Of a DNA stretch of 64,000 bases, positions 43,569 through 58,700 are shown piece by piece. Both the position numbers and the translations under genes were made by a program. The number at the start of each line of letters is the position of its first letter. Positions within the stretch are counted from its first letter, which is position 1. The DNA is taken from NCBI GenBank assembly GCA_004764695.1, contig SMSO01000037.1, forward strand, positions 2,912,337 through 2,976,336. The letters are read 5' to 3'. The DNA comes from Schizochytrium sp. TIO01. Lineage: Eukaryota; Sar; Bigyra; Thraustochytrida; Thraustochytriidae. Below the pieces are notes generated by a model. The model did no database searches, was not told where the DNA came from, and worked only from the letters and a program-made list of their open reading frames with translations.

Positions 43569-44441
43569 TACAAAGGAGAGGATGCCAGTGTAAACATAAA
43601 TGAAGCTCGCGAGAACTTGAGGGTTCTTGTTGCTTCTAATTCCAAGTGCCTCAGAGACGAGGACTGCGCTATCCCAGCAAGGCCGCACTCCTCGCCGCCG
43701 CCAGCGTCCACGAGCCCATGGCCGACGTCAGGACGCCGCAGATCCAAGCCGCCGGTGCTGGCGGAGGGACAGAAAAATGTACGGCCGAGGAAGATGAGGC
43801 CCTCCCTCTGGCCATCGTCACCCAAGGCGACCTCGAGCTAGACCCTTAGAACTCGACGACGCTCTCGTCTCTTGAGGCCAGGCGGTGCCTCGCTCGCGAC
43901 GACGGGCTCAAGCACGCGACGATCATGGAGGTCGCCGTCTGCAGATCGAACGCTCTTTCGACAGCGATGATCTATGAAAGGCAGACGATTGATGGGTCGC
44001 TGGAGAAGTAGCTGGACGCTCGCTGCCCTCGCTGCCCTCGCTGCCCTGCTCGATGCTCCTGACAACGAACAATCGTGGAGGGAGTTTAGTTGGTGGATTC
44101 ATGGAGCGTCGTCTCTTGGAGATTACTTGCCTGCGTGCGACGGAGATACCCTACTTGCTGCAGAGCTCTTGCCAGAAAACCATCGAGAGACCGACCAGGT
44201 ACCTAAGTGGTCCTCGCGCATCTCGAGAGCGGCAATTCTTCTGACCCCATCGAAGTACAGGACATGAGCTACGCGAGAAAGTTAATCATCAACTGTTTAT
44301 TCTTGTTGGCGTTGCCGTCTCGAGAATTGACGTTGTTGCTGCTCAGAAAGGCAACGCTCGAGATGTAGTATCAAGGAAGCAGTAATGTTTCGTACTTGAG
44401 CACAAAAGCAATTGTTTGCTCGTTCGCTCATTGATCGATTT

Positions 44442-44446
<5 letters not shown>

Positions 44447-44486
<40 letters not shown>
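44447..44486. repeat. (TTGA)n microsatellite
   Basis: About ten perfect TTGA units. Confidence 0.9.
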
Positions 44487-45117
44487 CGTACGTCATTGTC
44501 CAACTCACTTGTCCACCAATTCGACTAATTCGTTTGATTATTTGTCTCTCAAAGGGCGTTCGTTTCTTTATTTGCCTGCAAATTCCTACGCTCTTCTCTG
44601 CGAAGCTCCCCTGTCTTTCCAGCACAAAGCTCCAAAGCCTTGGTTTTCTTACTTTTACTTTTACTTTTCCTCTGTGACATTCATTTTTTTTGTTCAATGG
44701 ACCTCCGTAATAGTTTTCCATGGTGTTTTGGTGTTTCTAGATTAAAGTTTTTTTTTAATTTTAAAATTAAAATTAAGAAGTTTTTTTTTTTAAAATTACT
44801 TTTTTTTTTAAATATAAAAAATATAAAAAGGTTTTATCATAGAACGAATGAAGAGCGAATAATAAGCAAAATAGCTTCTTCGAGTAGAAAAATACACTTT
44901 GGCTTCCAAAGGAGCACACCTTCTCGTGTTCGTAGCTAGCTAGCTAGCCAAGTAAACAGATACTTTTTAATGCCAATGCAGCGACTAACCTCCTCGCAGC
45001 AGACCTGGTCACTTCTCTCACTCAAAGCAGATTGGAACTTCGAGTTGGAAACACACTGACATGCGGAACGTACGCCACCAGGACTACGGACCCCTAAACA
45101 TCACAAATTAGTAAGTT

Positions 45118-45144
45118 ACGTACTTACTTACTTACTTACTTACC
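45118..45144. repeat. (TTAC)n microsatellite
   Basis: About six TTAC units, soon followed by another TTGA run (about 45165-45195). Confidence 0.85.
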
Positions 45145-47828
45145 TAAGGCACTTGCTTGCTTGGTTTGATTGATTGATGATTGATTGATTGATTTCTCAT
45201 CTTTGTTTGGGGCGTCTGAAGGCATGAGAACAAGTCGCATGCGAAATGCAGTTTCTTGATGAATGCGAAGGAGGAATGACTAGCTACATAAAACTTCGTG
45301 AAACTTTAGTGTAAGTTTGCACTTGAAGTGGGGTTTTGTAGGGCAGGCGTCGTTGCATAGTCACGAAGATTCAGGCCTTCAAAGGTTGCTGCGAATGCAG
45401 TTGTCCCGCGAAGGTAGTACCTACCTAAGCACCAATCACAAATCGTTCAATCATTCAATCATTCAATCATTTTTATGAGGTGACAGTACATACGGACCTT
45501 CAACGATGCGTGAGGATTTATGTTAGCAAGACTTTTTCGAGGCAGCATTTCGCTTCATGAATATATATTTCATATAATGCTAGCTTTTGATCTGTGTATA
45601 CTCCAACTATATCCGATGAAATGACACGCGCGAATAAGTTTTCGCATGCCCGTAGGTAATCCTACTTAATTCGTTTTCTTTTAATTCTAAGTGAGACACA
45701 TTCCTCGAAGAATAATCGCTTTGGATGGGGCTTTTCACATGTTGTTGGCAAGCCTCACAAGTTTTCCATGAAAACACATCCCCTAAACCTACGCTGCCTA
45801 CTGTGATTCTGTAATCGAGGACATCACTCCAGCTTTTTTATTCGATGCAGCACGAACCAATGTCGGGCTAGTACTGCCCTGTTGGTTCTTCAGGTTCCTT
45901 GTGCGAAGTTGCGAATTGATCCAAGTGATCACTAAAATTCATTGTTGGCTTTGGCTTCTTTTTGCTTCATAAAAGTAGGTACGTACGTACCTACAGCATC
46001 GTTTTTTTTCCCAAATGATTATTATAATCTATTTATTTCACTCTAAAAAACATTCTTTGTTATTTACTACTTTTAGAAATTAAAGAAATACATAGAATAA
46101 CAATAATAAAAAATACAGCAGTGAATATGAATCCATAGCTACTAGTATTCCTTGGAGTAACACAGAAGAAGAAAGATCCCACGCAATCCTATCGATGGAG
46201 AAGCCCCCAAGAACTCGAAGTAGACTTTCGGGTCGTTTCCTGTAGCAGCCTGAGAGCCTCGGCGTAAAGACGCCGAACCTGAGTATTATGCTGTGCATGC
46301 AATGGATACGAGACCTTATGACGAGACCCCTGCCATGCTGAAGACGCCGACTGAGAACGTTTGTCAGATCGCAATACCGACCACTCTCTAATCTGTGGCT
46401 CGTCAGCAGAAGAACCTTTGGCACTGCTATTTACTCATTTATTTGCTTATTTGCTTATTTGCTTGTGTGTCTATTTGTCTGCTTAATTGCTTATTCTTCT
46501 GAGAAAACTCACACCGCAGCAGAAAATGATGCGAGTAAATCAATCCAATCAATGCTCGCTATAATTCACTTGGTAAGCCGCCCAAGTGCTGAGAAACCTG
46601 CACGGGTAGTAGTGCACTAAGTTCCTCGGAGCGTGCCTTACAGGCGATAGATACTCTGCGGCTAAGATCAGCTCTGGCAATCTAAAGGGAGACGCCAGGG
46701 ACCAAATCGTGTAACAAGAGCTGCGTCGCGCCATGGCAAAATGATTGCTTGGCAGCAGAAATGGTGCTTGATTGAAGTAAAGATTGCCCTCGCTGCTATG
46801 GTAGGAAGACGACGCAGCCAAGTTGGTAGAGCAGGAGATAGCTGGTGAGTCACCAGTGCTTGCCTTGCTTCCCCCTCGTTGCTTGATACCCTTTGACTTT
46901 GGCTTTGAATAGATATAGATTCATGAGTCGTGAAGATCGCCGCGAGTCGCACTCCATGGCTCGTGCACAGATGTAGTATGCATAAAATGTATATTTATTT
47001 ATCGATGCCAGTTCAAGCTTCACAGGAAAGGAGTGGTATGAAAGGAAATAAAGAAATTGAATCAGTGCGAGCTAAGGCCCAACGAATTCATCATTCGCGA
47101 CTTGCGAGAATCAAGTGGACCTTGCTACTCCTTTCTGGACCCGGATGAATCGTGATCAATGACGCCCAATTGAGTCTGCCTGAGCCTAGAGCACCGCGCT
47201 CTGCTTTGGACGTGCATATGCATCCGCCCACGAGCTTTCAACTTGGTCTTGCTAGAGTACCAGCGAGACCGAGAAGCAGAGAAGCAGGTGCGCAAGCAAC
47301 TGCACAAGCTCTTGAGCTGGCGGTTTTGCCTATTTTCTGGCGTTCCCTGAGCCCCACATTAAAAGCTGTTGCTCCGTTTCTTGCTCCGGCTGGGAACTCG
47401 TAAACGCCAAGTCTAGGTGAACTCGAAGAGCGCTTCTTTGGACCTTGGACTTGCGAGCTTCTTCGCGGCATTGAATTGACGACATCGCCAGCGCGAGCGA
47501 AGGCTCCTCTCTCCAGAGCCGCACGCCAGGCACACCAGCTTTCGGAAAGCCTCCGCCGCTGTCGAGAAGCCTGGCCTGCGAAAGAGACTCTGAGTTGGAA
47601 GTGTCGGTCTCAACTCAACTTAAGGCAACTGCATTCCCAGGAAGCGAGCGAGCGAGCTCCGGGTGGCCTTGGTAGAAATAGCCTGGCGTGCGAACAACTC
47701 CAAGTTGGCAGCTTGTTCTGCGAGAGCTGGAAACAAGGAACCTGCTCGCCAGGAGGCCTTCTTGGACACCATCACGAACCCAAAGCTCCCCAAGCCTGAT
47801 CTCAAACATACTTTTATCAATATATGTA

Positions 47829-48470
<642 letters not shown>

Positions 48471-49704
48471 TTAATAATAATATTATTTTGATAAGTAGAG
48501 GTTCCTACCTACATGCTCAGGTACCCTTCTTTAATTGAATTGTAATCTGGCATCGGACTCGGAAGTTTCCATCGAACAGGCTCCGCGCAGGTTTCCAAGA
48601 AGACAAACAGATAGACAACTCGCAATATAATGACAAGTTTCTTCCATACTCACGAAGCATGGCCATCATAGCATAGAGTGCTGTTTCTGCTCCTTTTTGT
48701 ATTTCTGATATATTGATATTCTGATCCTGGTCTAATTTAGAAGAAGAAAGAAAGAAAATAGAATTGAAATTGATGTATACACATTAGGGAGAGAGAGTGA
48801 GAGAGATAATAAGTGTGTTTAATTGGAATTGCATAAAATTATTATTCTCCGAGAGTCCGGTGTAAATGAGGAAATATACTCAGAAAGGTTCAAGCTTGGA
48901 TCTGCAAGAGGAAGTAGAGAAAAAGAAAAAAGCCGGCACAGTTTTGCACAATATATTCTTGGGGAATCCTCCAGATCGCTCAATTACTAGAACTCTAGCG
49001 CAAGGATTACTGAAGGCGCCAGTAGACAAGTTTATTTAATCGAACAGCAAAGAGGCTCGGTAGAACTAGCAACACCTTCGATAAATAGTGCTCGAACAGC
49101 GCAATTAAAGAAGTAGCAAATGAATGAGAACTTTATATGTTCACATTTCCCAAGCGCGCATAGCAAGGGCCCCAGAACCGGGGAATACCGTACTTTAAAG
49201 CATAATTATGTAAATCAATCAATCAATTGTTTGCTCAGACCGCAATAGTTCTTTTGCTTCATTGGCAGCAAGAAAATTCAAAAAAATTACCTTTTAACCA
49301 CTTGAGTGGAGCATTCGCAACAGCTGGTACTATTATGGAGACTCGGCCAATCAAATTCTCAACAAAGATTCATGAATCTCGATAATTGTAAAACTTCAAA
49401 TCAACGCTTTTAAATTATGTACAAGAGCGCAAGATACCTTTGTTCGCCTTACAAAATACGCTTGCATACAAAGATTTATCAAATTCAATGATAATAAAAG
49501 CTTCAACTCTATATGCTTCAAAAGATGTACAAGAGAGGAAAACATCTTTTTCCACCTTACAAAATACGCTCCTAAGTATCTTCCCTTACCGTCATAGAGA
49601 TAAAATTGCAAGACTCGCTCACCCCCTCGCACGCAAGCGAATAATTAAATACAAACTTTATCACTCGAAATGTGTATTTAAGCATCATCAAATAAATATC
49701 ATTC

Positions 49705-52700
49705 TCATGGACTGGGCAGTTGATCCTTCAGAACATTGCTACTAGTTGTGCCTTCAACAGAATCTTTGACGCCCCCACTATACTTTTCATTTATCTCTGC
49801 TTGGAGGCTGGATGCCTTTGAAGCACTAAAAGTATCCATATGAGAATGGCACCCACTCTCATCTTCAGCAGCAGTCTTTACAATGTCATCATTTGATTGA
49901 GCCGACGGGCGGGAAGAATCTAACGAAGCCAAGCACTCTGCAAGGTCAGACCGCAGCGTTTCCAGAGCGCTCAAATGGCCTCGGGTATCAGACAACTTGG
50001 CATTTTCAATCCATGAATCAGCTACAGCAAGGATATGGTCTTGCTTAAGACGAAAGTGGGTGCGAATTAGATCTGCAAAATTCGCCGGCGGATATCGAAT
50101 TTGCTCAATAATTGCATAGCGGAGAGTTGCGACGCGCAGTCGCTCATACCCACCATTTTCACTGACCCTCTTTTGTAGATCTCCTTGTGCAGTTCCCCAT
50201 CGTGACTCAACACCAGGTTCATTGAAGTAGGGATATTCAGAGCCTAGAATGGCGCTCTGGATCGAGACAAGAACTTGCAACAGGGACGATTTCTTCGTCC
50301 ACGTTTCGTTTCCTGTTGCCCCACCTCGCCAAGTACCAAGTAAAGAGAGGCACACCTTACCGTTCACGTACAAGTTAGGGTTAAAACGAACAGTACCGCC
50401 TCCCGTTGTCATCAGGCGAATATTTGGTGGACAATTGGGATACTCAGGGGGCATATAAATGTCAAAAACAAAGCACCCTGAATCGTAAGGTGTACCTTCA
50501 GGACCAAATATCACCGCTTGCATAATAAATGGACGTCGTTCATCCACACGCACAGCAATCGTAGATCCTAGATGTACAGGTAAGAGGTTACGCAAAGAAC
50601 GTAATTCTCGATTTAGCCGCACTGCCCGCCCACGTGGAGGCTTATTATGGCTTTCCTGAGAAACCTCCTTTCGATAGAAGTATACAAGATCACCGAGTCC
50701 GGCTTGTTCATTACTTAAGGAACTAGCTCTTGCTCTTGCTTGGGCGCCTCCAGGCGCGTCGAAATTTGTGTTGCCAAAAATAAGCTTCTTCACTGCGTCC
50801 ACATATAAACCATCTGGCGTTGTAGGAGTAGAGTTCGTAGCTTGAGATTTCACTCCTTTGCCGTTTTCCAACATTTGAGAGTCAGCAGGTTTTTGGATGT
50901 CTGCGGTACCAGCATCTGCCCTTGAAAGCTGAGTAGAATCAGAGCCAATACTATTTCCTTCATTCTCTCCTGTCGTACTACAAGGATCAACATACCCAGT
51001 TGTGATCTCACTACTTGGATTGACGAAGTCTTCTTCATTCGTGTCCTCGTTTTTGCTATGGAAAAAGTTGTCCATTGTGTGAAGGGTCTCAAGTAGCATT
51101 CGCGCAGATTCGGTGTCTTCATCAATGTGCCCAAGGCCGACACTCAGATCCCCAGGTGTTCTATTGGCGGTCGCACCTCCTGCAACAAGTTTCGCAAATT
51201 TACTTGCTTTGTTTGGGGGGAGGGCATACTTGTTTGTCGTGTTATTTCCGGATGCTTTGGGCTGCCCCTCTTCACAATCCTTCTCCTTTTCGTCTTCGTC
51301 TCCTTTCTCAGCACCGTCATCATCTTCCTCTTGGATCGCATCTTGCAGTTCTTCTAAGAAATCGCCATGAAGCGAACGCGCAAGTCGGTAAATTGGCCAA
51401 CGGCCCTCGGCAGCATACATGGAAAGTTCCCCGAAGCCAGGATGCAGCAGAATGTGCGAGGCAATGCGAAGCAGTAGTACAATTACAGCCGCATCTTCCA
51501 ACAGGGACTTAAGGGAATTGCCGAACAAGTAGTCGTGCATTATCAATGGCAAGCACGACTCACGCAAAATCGACGTCAATTTAGAACTTGTCGCATCTTT
51601 TGCATGCTCAATTACGCAAACTATAATTTCTAAAGTTTGTTTGATTGCCTGCTTCTTCTTTGCACGTTCTTCCTCACGATCTTGATCAGCCCTGGACTGA
51701 TCCTCATCACCAACTCCATAGCTAGGACGCCACAGAGGGTTTTCAATTTCTTTACGTGCCTTCCGATCTTGAGCACTTTTTTCTAAACCCACATCCTGAT
51801 CTGACCCCGCGACTTCTCCTGTTTTTCTTCGAATCCGACTGATAGGAACATCAAATGCAATTTCCCCCATATCAGGAACATCCACATCACAAGTACCATC
51901 AAAATGCATAGACACGATTACTCCAATAAGCCAGTCTGACGTGGCGTCATCATATTGAATTTCAATCTCTTGCCCCTTTTCAAACTTAGTGGTAAATTGG
52001 CCCTCAGAGCCTGTTAAATTAGTAAGTGACTTCGACAATGTCCATCTTTCTTCTTCTGCTTCAGTTTCCACAGCGGTGGGTAGTTTGCTTTCTAGTGCAG
52101 CTTGAACTTGCACATATCTAGGATCGAACCTCGCCATTAATGCTTCGACGCGCCCTTCAACAGGTTGCTCACCATGCAAATCACCGAGGCGTAATAAGAG
52201 AAATTCGAGAACACCAGAATGAATGACATCTTCGGGCGAGAAAGACTCCATTACTGCCAAGCTCTCTACCCATAGTTTACCTGGGTCCTGATGACACAGT
52301 GCAACCGCTTTAGAGCCCGGCTGAATCTTAGCGAATGAGCTTGCAAGTAGTGCCGAAAGCATAATCATACAATTCTCCGATGCCCCAAAGGCCTTTACAT
52401 AGCCGGGAATCATACTTAGAGCCCTTGCTAAGCATAGAAAGCGAGGCCATTCCCCAAGTTTAGATTTGGATCGAGTTTCGCCCGAGGTCAGCTGGAGTGG
52501 TGTGATTCGTACATTAGGTTTGGAATAATGGTCCAGAAGATCTTCTTCAAGCTTCAAAAGAAGGGTAGAAAAAATAGACGAATCATACCCAAGAATTGCT
52601 TTGAAATTTGCCGTGCTTAGACCAGGGCTATGAAATCGAGTCATTTCAAGAGCATCTGCGCTAGCTTCATCATTCAGACTGTACTCCCAGCTTACGCCAA

Positions 52701-55700
52701 TATCCCGCATACGTGCTCGACCTTGCGCAATCGTAGATAGTAACGAAAGCCTGCTGTCACTGAGGCTTTTGCACTTGCTACTGCATCCACAATCGCAGTA
52801 AAATTTCGAGCGACCATGATAGCGCACATCATGGCCGTGGTGACAGACAATTGCACAAATTGCACAACAACCATTGCTACCTCGAAGCCCACAAGTTTTG
52901 CAGTGAAACCAGTCCTGTTCTACAAACCTCTCGTGTGTGTCAACAAAGGAGCATTCCATCAATCCCAAATCTTCAGGTTGGAATTTGGCCTCACTTGGCA
53001 CTGACCGTACCTTTTCAACCAAAACACGTCCTAGCAAAGAGCGATGTCTTGGTTTGCTTGGTTCATGTACAATATTTAGTTCGCATGCAATTAGTGCCCG
53101 AATAGTGTCTGGGTCCAAATCCCGAGCGATACAAGCAACAGGGAACGGCCGCAAGGCCCATACATAACCATCATCGTTGCTAGAACCAGGGACGGCAATA
53201 GGAAGCGGCTTTTCAAGTACCGGTGGTTCTCTTTTTGACTCGCATGAACCTTTTGAACCTTCCAAAACAACACTGCTTAAGCGTAAACTTGCTAAATCCC
53301 CTAAGTCAAACTCGCTCTCCATGTTATCTACAACACCTGTACCATTGTCATGGTGTTGCGACCGTAGTTGAGCCAAAACGGAAGATGTCCGCCGTGTTCG
53401 TTTGCTACTGTGTTCAAGAACATTCCTTTTTCTTCCATGCGATGCTGTTGAAGAGTCATTTTGCATAAGATCAGAGCCTGCTGAAGACTGCAAGCTGTAA
53501 TGCCATTCCCAAGCTAATAGCAAATGTAAAGGAGTGCGTTCCAAGCTTGAGCCAAACGAAGAAGAAGAGGATCCAAGACCCTGAACATGTATTGACTGTG
53601 ATGCATAGCCTCCATCGCAAAACAAAGATACGAATGCATAGTAGCTGGGATCTAATGGAAGCCCTGCATATGCCACGCCTTGCCAGATGTCATTGATATA
53701 AAATCCTAACTCGCCTTGTTCCAAATCAAGACGCACCGTTACTGATGACGCAGGTTCGATAGGAGAACAGTAGCGAGGACAGTAGCTAATTTTTTTCGAG
53801 TTGTGCCACTTGCGTCCATCTCTTCGAATTCCCCATACTGTCGATCGAGTGCTACCCAATTTAAGGTCATCGTTCTTTGTTGATATGCCAATTGAGAAAG
53901 AGGCATCAACATCTAGATTCAGTTTATATTTCCACTCAAACACATGCCCCCTTGTCATGGACTTAGAGCAGAACGCGGTGAGATCTGTTTGCGCCAAGAT
54001 CGATGGTGTCACGCTCATTGTAGAACTATCTTTGCTTATTACAAGCTCAGAAGAACAGCGTGATGCGTCAAACCCGAATACTTCAGCATAACTGCGGGAT
54101 TTGGACCGCAACATACGCGCTTGAAGTAACTGTAAAGGCGAGCTCTTGGCTTTATTTGGATGATCCCACGAATTTGCCAATGCTGAGAGTTGCATGTGTT
54201 CTGCACCATTTGAACCTTTCCCTGGCCAAATACAAATGCGCGAGATGCCCGAACTTGAGAGCATGCGAATTAATAGCATTACGAGATGTCGGTCTGATGC
54301 ATGCTTGTTACAAGAATTATCGACAAGTGTCTTGTTTTTGCTCAAGTTCTGGCAGAGCATATTGAGAATTTGCTCACTTTGACTTCCCTTGCCAAACAAT
54401 GCGGCAAGAATCCGAGCGATGATCTCAACCTTTGAGTCGGACCGTGCAATATCTATCAGCTTGTCCAGATAGTCCATAATTTTGTTTTGGATCTCTTCAT
54501 GACCAGCTTCCGCAAGGATAGCAATACACTTCAAGCCTCGATGTGGCATCTTGGGCATGTCCATAAGTCTTTGGAGAATATAAGTCGACCAGGTATACCC
54601 AGAAGACCCCGCTGAAACTGCCAGGAGTGCTGCCAATTCAACACTCAAACCCAAACATGGAATATCGAGATTACCCTCAGCAAGCTTAAGGACCTTGCAA
54701 TCGGCGGATTGAATCGATTTATCTCTTTCTGATAGAGAAGACAGGTCGTACAATTCAGGGGCGAGTTCCATAATGTTGTCTAAAACCACAGGCCACAACG
54801 CCACTGCTTGGCACGTCAACCTTACTAGACCTACGCGCCCGCGATTCACAACTGGAGCTAATATAGACCTGAAGTCCACCCCGATGGTCTTAAAAAGGGT
54901 ACGCAAATGACGCAGTCCTTGAACAATCTTTTCAGAAAATTGTAGTAGAATGGCAGAGTGGAGTTCATCGATACTTGTTTTTCCATCTGCATTATGTTTC
55001 AATTTCAGAAAAAGAATCTCTGCAATGACTTTAAGCTTCTCTGATGCCACTAAAAGAGAACTCACATTTTTGTCCCAGGAGAAGCTAGCTATATCATCCA
55101 AAGCTCGCACTGCAACACCCAATGTCACACTTAAAGAAGAAACTTCCAAAAGAACGCCCAGGGTCCAAGCGCATGCGCAAACGCGCGATGCATCAAGTTT
55201 GGCTTCTTCAAGGACATGGAGTATGTTCTCTTGGGACCTGTCACGTACATCCTGCATTTTGAAAAGCATACTTGTTGAAGCATCTGCCCCGGGATCCATA
55301 AAATTTTGACGCTGTACAATGGCGTCCATCCAAGACTCTACCAGCAAGGCCTGACTTGATGCCTCTTCAAGTGACCAAAATCCAGATTTTTTAAGCAAAG
55401 CACGCGCTTGCGGAGATGCTTCACGACATGCCCACGTCACTAATGACGCTTGTAGCGATGAGCGCAGCTCTGCTGGGCAAATTGATACGTTTGAAAGGAG
55501 GGTAGCAACGCACTCCACAATCGGCAGCAGAATCTGCCTCGAAGCTCTAACATCTTGAAAGTACAAGTCTTCCATACTCATACCTATCGAACGGCAAAGA
55601 AGCTGACCGGTAATGGAAATACGCTTGATGACTACTGTACTTGTTTGCTTTTCAGTATCCGGTTTAGCCAGTATCACACGAACATACCTCGCCATAACAG

Positions 55701-58700
55701 GCGATGTGTGTTCTCGTACTGGGAAACAATACGTACACCTTCGTAAGAGCAAGTTTTGTGCGTGCGCAAGTGAATGTTCGGTTCCGTTCTTTAAGCCACA
55801 ACAGCGTAACTCTGAAGCGGTGAGCCCTGCTTCAATCCGGATTGATGCAGGGACCAGAGAAACGCCTCGTGATGTCTTAAGAGAAGTTTCAAAGGTGAGT
55901 TCTATGTCAGCAAGACGATAAACTTGGCGCAAATCAAGAACGAATGAAACCTCAGTAGTATTCTCGAATCGACACTGAGCACTAAAAGTGTACGATTCAC
56001 GAAACCGTGATGAAAGAACTTTTTCTAACGCAGAGAAAAAATAATAAGACACTGAGGATTGAGCTTGACTTTTTTCCACACGGATGTTCTCGATTGGGCT
56101 ACAGGCAATTGCTAAGGACTGAAATGCATCTCCTGTCTCATTTTGACCATCTTTGTTTGTGCGCGTAAGAAAACTAGGATCAATAATAAACGATGGGAAA
56201 TCCTTCCCCGCATTCCTTGCAAACATGTGCTGGAGACTCACCAACAACGTGTCACTTCTTTCTTTCAAAGCCTCACTGTTAGGCAATGTGGGAATCACTA
56301 AGTTGCGATTGACGGCCATTGGTGTTCGCGCACCTGAATCACCTCGTATATAACGAGATAAAATCTCAGCGCCACCTATCTCAACAAACTTTTGTAAGGC
56401 CTGAGGTTGGGTTTCCATCAACAACAGCATTGACTCGGAAACTGCAGATTTACATTCAATGCCGAGATCAACCGCAGATCGAAGACACGCTTTTAATGTA
56501 ACACCGACATCGAGGCTGCCCAAATGATAAATCACTGCTCGTAAAGTCAACCAAAACCCGATTTGGCTTGAACAAATGACTTCTTTAAGGCGTGCTAGAT
56601 TTGCCTCTTCCTTGTACTGGCGGGCCAAAAATGAAGTTAAAATCCATTTTTCCTCGTCTGCAAACCATTTGGACTGGCTGGTAAGCTTGTTGTGTGTAAA
56701 GATTATGTTTTCTTCAAAACTAACACATGAACACACCATATTACAGAAATCAACTCGACGCATCTCGGATCGTAAAGCTGGCGTATCCAGGACAAAAATA
56801 GAAAGTAGCAAAAAGTCTATCATCAACTCATCTGACCATTGGGTTAGGGCCACCTCCTGAGCCATGCGCTCTACTTCGGCAGTGGCTTGCGCGATAGCAT
56901 GCTCAGTCTTACTATCTTTATCTGATGCCTGCGCAAACTTCTTTCCAGTTGCGGTCTGGAGTGGAGGGCTTTTCAAAGTACTCTTCTGAGGTTCCACATG
57001 ATACGGACTGGCCTCATGTGCATTTCCCTCAGATGCAGGCATTGTCCACTGCAGTACAGAAACACCACTGGGAGGAGTCAAAAAGTCCGGTAAAATATCA
57101 GTTTCGCCTTTTGCTGATACTTGAGGTGTTTCCATTGGGCCGGACTTACTTTTGCTATTATGTAGATGGTCCAAGATGTTACTTTGGGCAGTTTTAGCAT
57201 CTACCTGTGCTGTAGCTGCCGTAAGATCAGCTGCCTTTGCAAGTGCCTTCTCAAAGGATAGTTCTGCTTTTCGGAAATCTAAAAGACGGCCCATTCCATG
57301 ACAAAGGAAGTTCGCAATAGAAAGAGATACTCGTCTGCTGATTTTAACTTGTGAAAAAGTTGTCATTATCTCATGATGAAGGCATGGTACAAGCTCTTGA
57401 AGAATCAAAGGCTCAGTGGATATTGCAAGATTGGCCAAACCAACCACTATATAGCAATAATCATCATGAAGCTCTTCAGCACCGGATAACGCCTCCAATA
57501 CTTTTCGAACAAGATTCATGGTGACCGAGGGTTCCCCACTGCCACTACTAAGACGAATGCGCACAGCATCCATAATCTCCTCGCTTGGAATAGCCCGCAG
57601 TTTATCAACTGACACTGTGCATAGAACATTTGCTAAATCAGTCCAAATCTTCGAATCACGAATGGAGAACGTTAAGTTCAAGAGGCCCCGCAAAGTCTCT
57701 ACATAGAGGGCGTCTCCAATTTCGGCCCATCGTATCAGAGGCAGCATTGATGGGATCAAACCATCGGACGAAGATCCATTTATAAGATTTGTGATGTTTA
57801 CTTGCAGCGGCGCCCAGGCCTCTTGGTCCGCTTGACAGATTCGGTCCATCAGAGTTTCGGCACATGTTCGCTTCAGCGAATCAGAGCTTATAAGTTCATC
57901 ATTATTGACAACCAAAAGTGATTGCACCATTGGCCAAACAGCCTCATCAGACATGGCGCTAGCAAATTGTGTGTCTCCGAGACGTACTGAGAGTTGTTGA
58001 ATAATGTGGAAAGATAGTACATAAATATCGCGCAGCAACCCATTTGAAACGAGAGAGGCCAATTGCTGCGCTTCGCATAAGAGAGCGAGTGCGTCTGGAA
58101 CGCATGTATCTAATCCTGAGCCGCCCCTACTGTGAGTTCGTCGTGGTTGCTCTCGATCTGCTGGATTTGACAATGAGAACATTGTTGTAGATCTTGTAGT
58201 CAAAAGATTCACAGTAGCATGGGCGACGTGATAGTACGCCTCGGACTTCCGCAAACACTCGTGAGCAAGGCGTAATAAGCTTGTAACAGTATCGGGTAAG
58301 AAGTTACTTGTCGAATTCATTTCTCGAAGGAGGTCACCAAGGAATCGGAAATCAGCTTTGTTGATCCACGACAGTACATCTGGGTTGAGATCTATTTCAT
58401 TGCGAATAATTTTCACAACCAAATTCGGGACGTGATTTGCAACATGCACAAGAGCATGTAGAAATGACTTACGCAGTGACCGAGACGTACAATATAAACC
58501 AAAGGTACGGGAGAGCGCAATCAAGTGATTTTGGATATCTGGTTCATGAGCTTTTGATTTTCCTTCTTCAAGAAATGTTTCAAGAGACCGCGCGAGTAAC
58601 TTTGAGCACAACTTCAGCCGAGCAATATGATCAGAGACCGGTAAGCACCCTTGAATAGTCATGAGTTTCCGGGAAACCATGGTTTGACCTGCTTGAAGAG

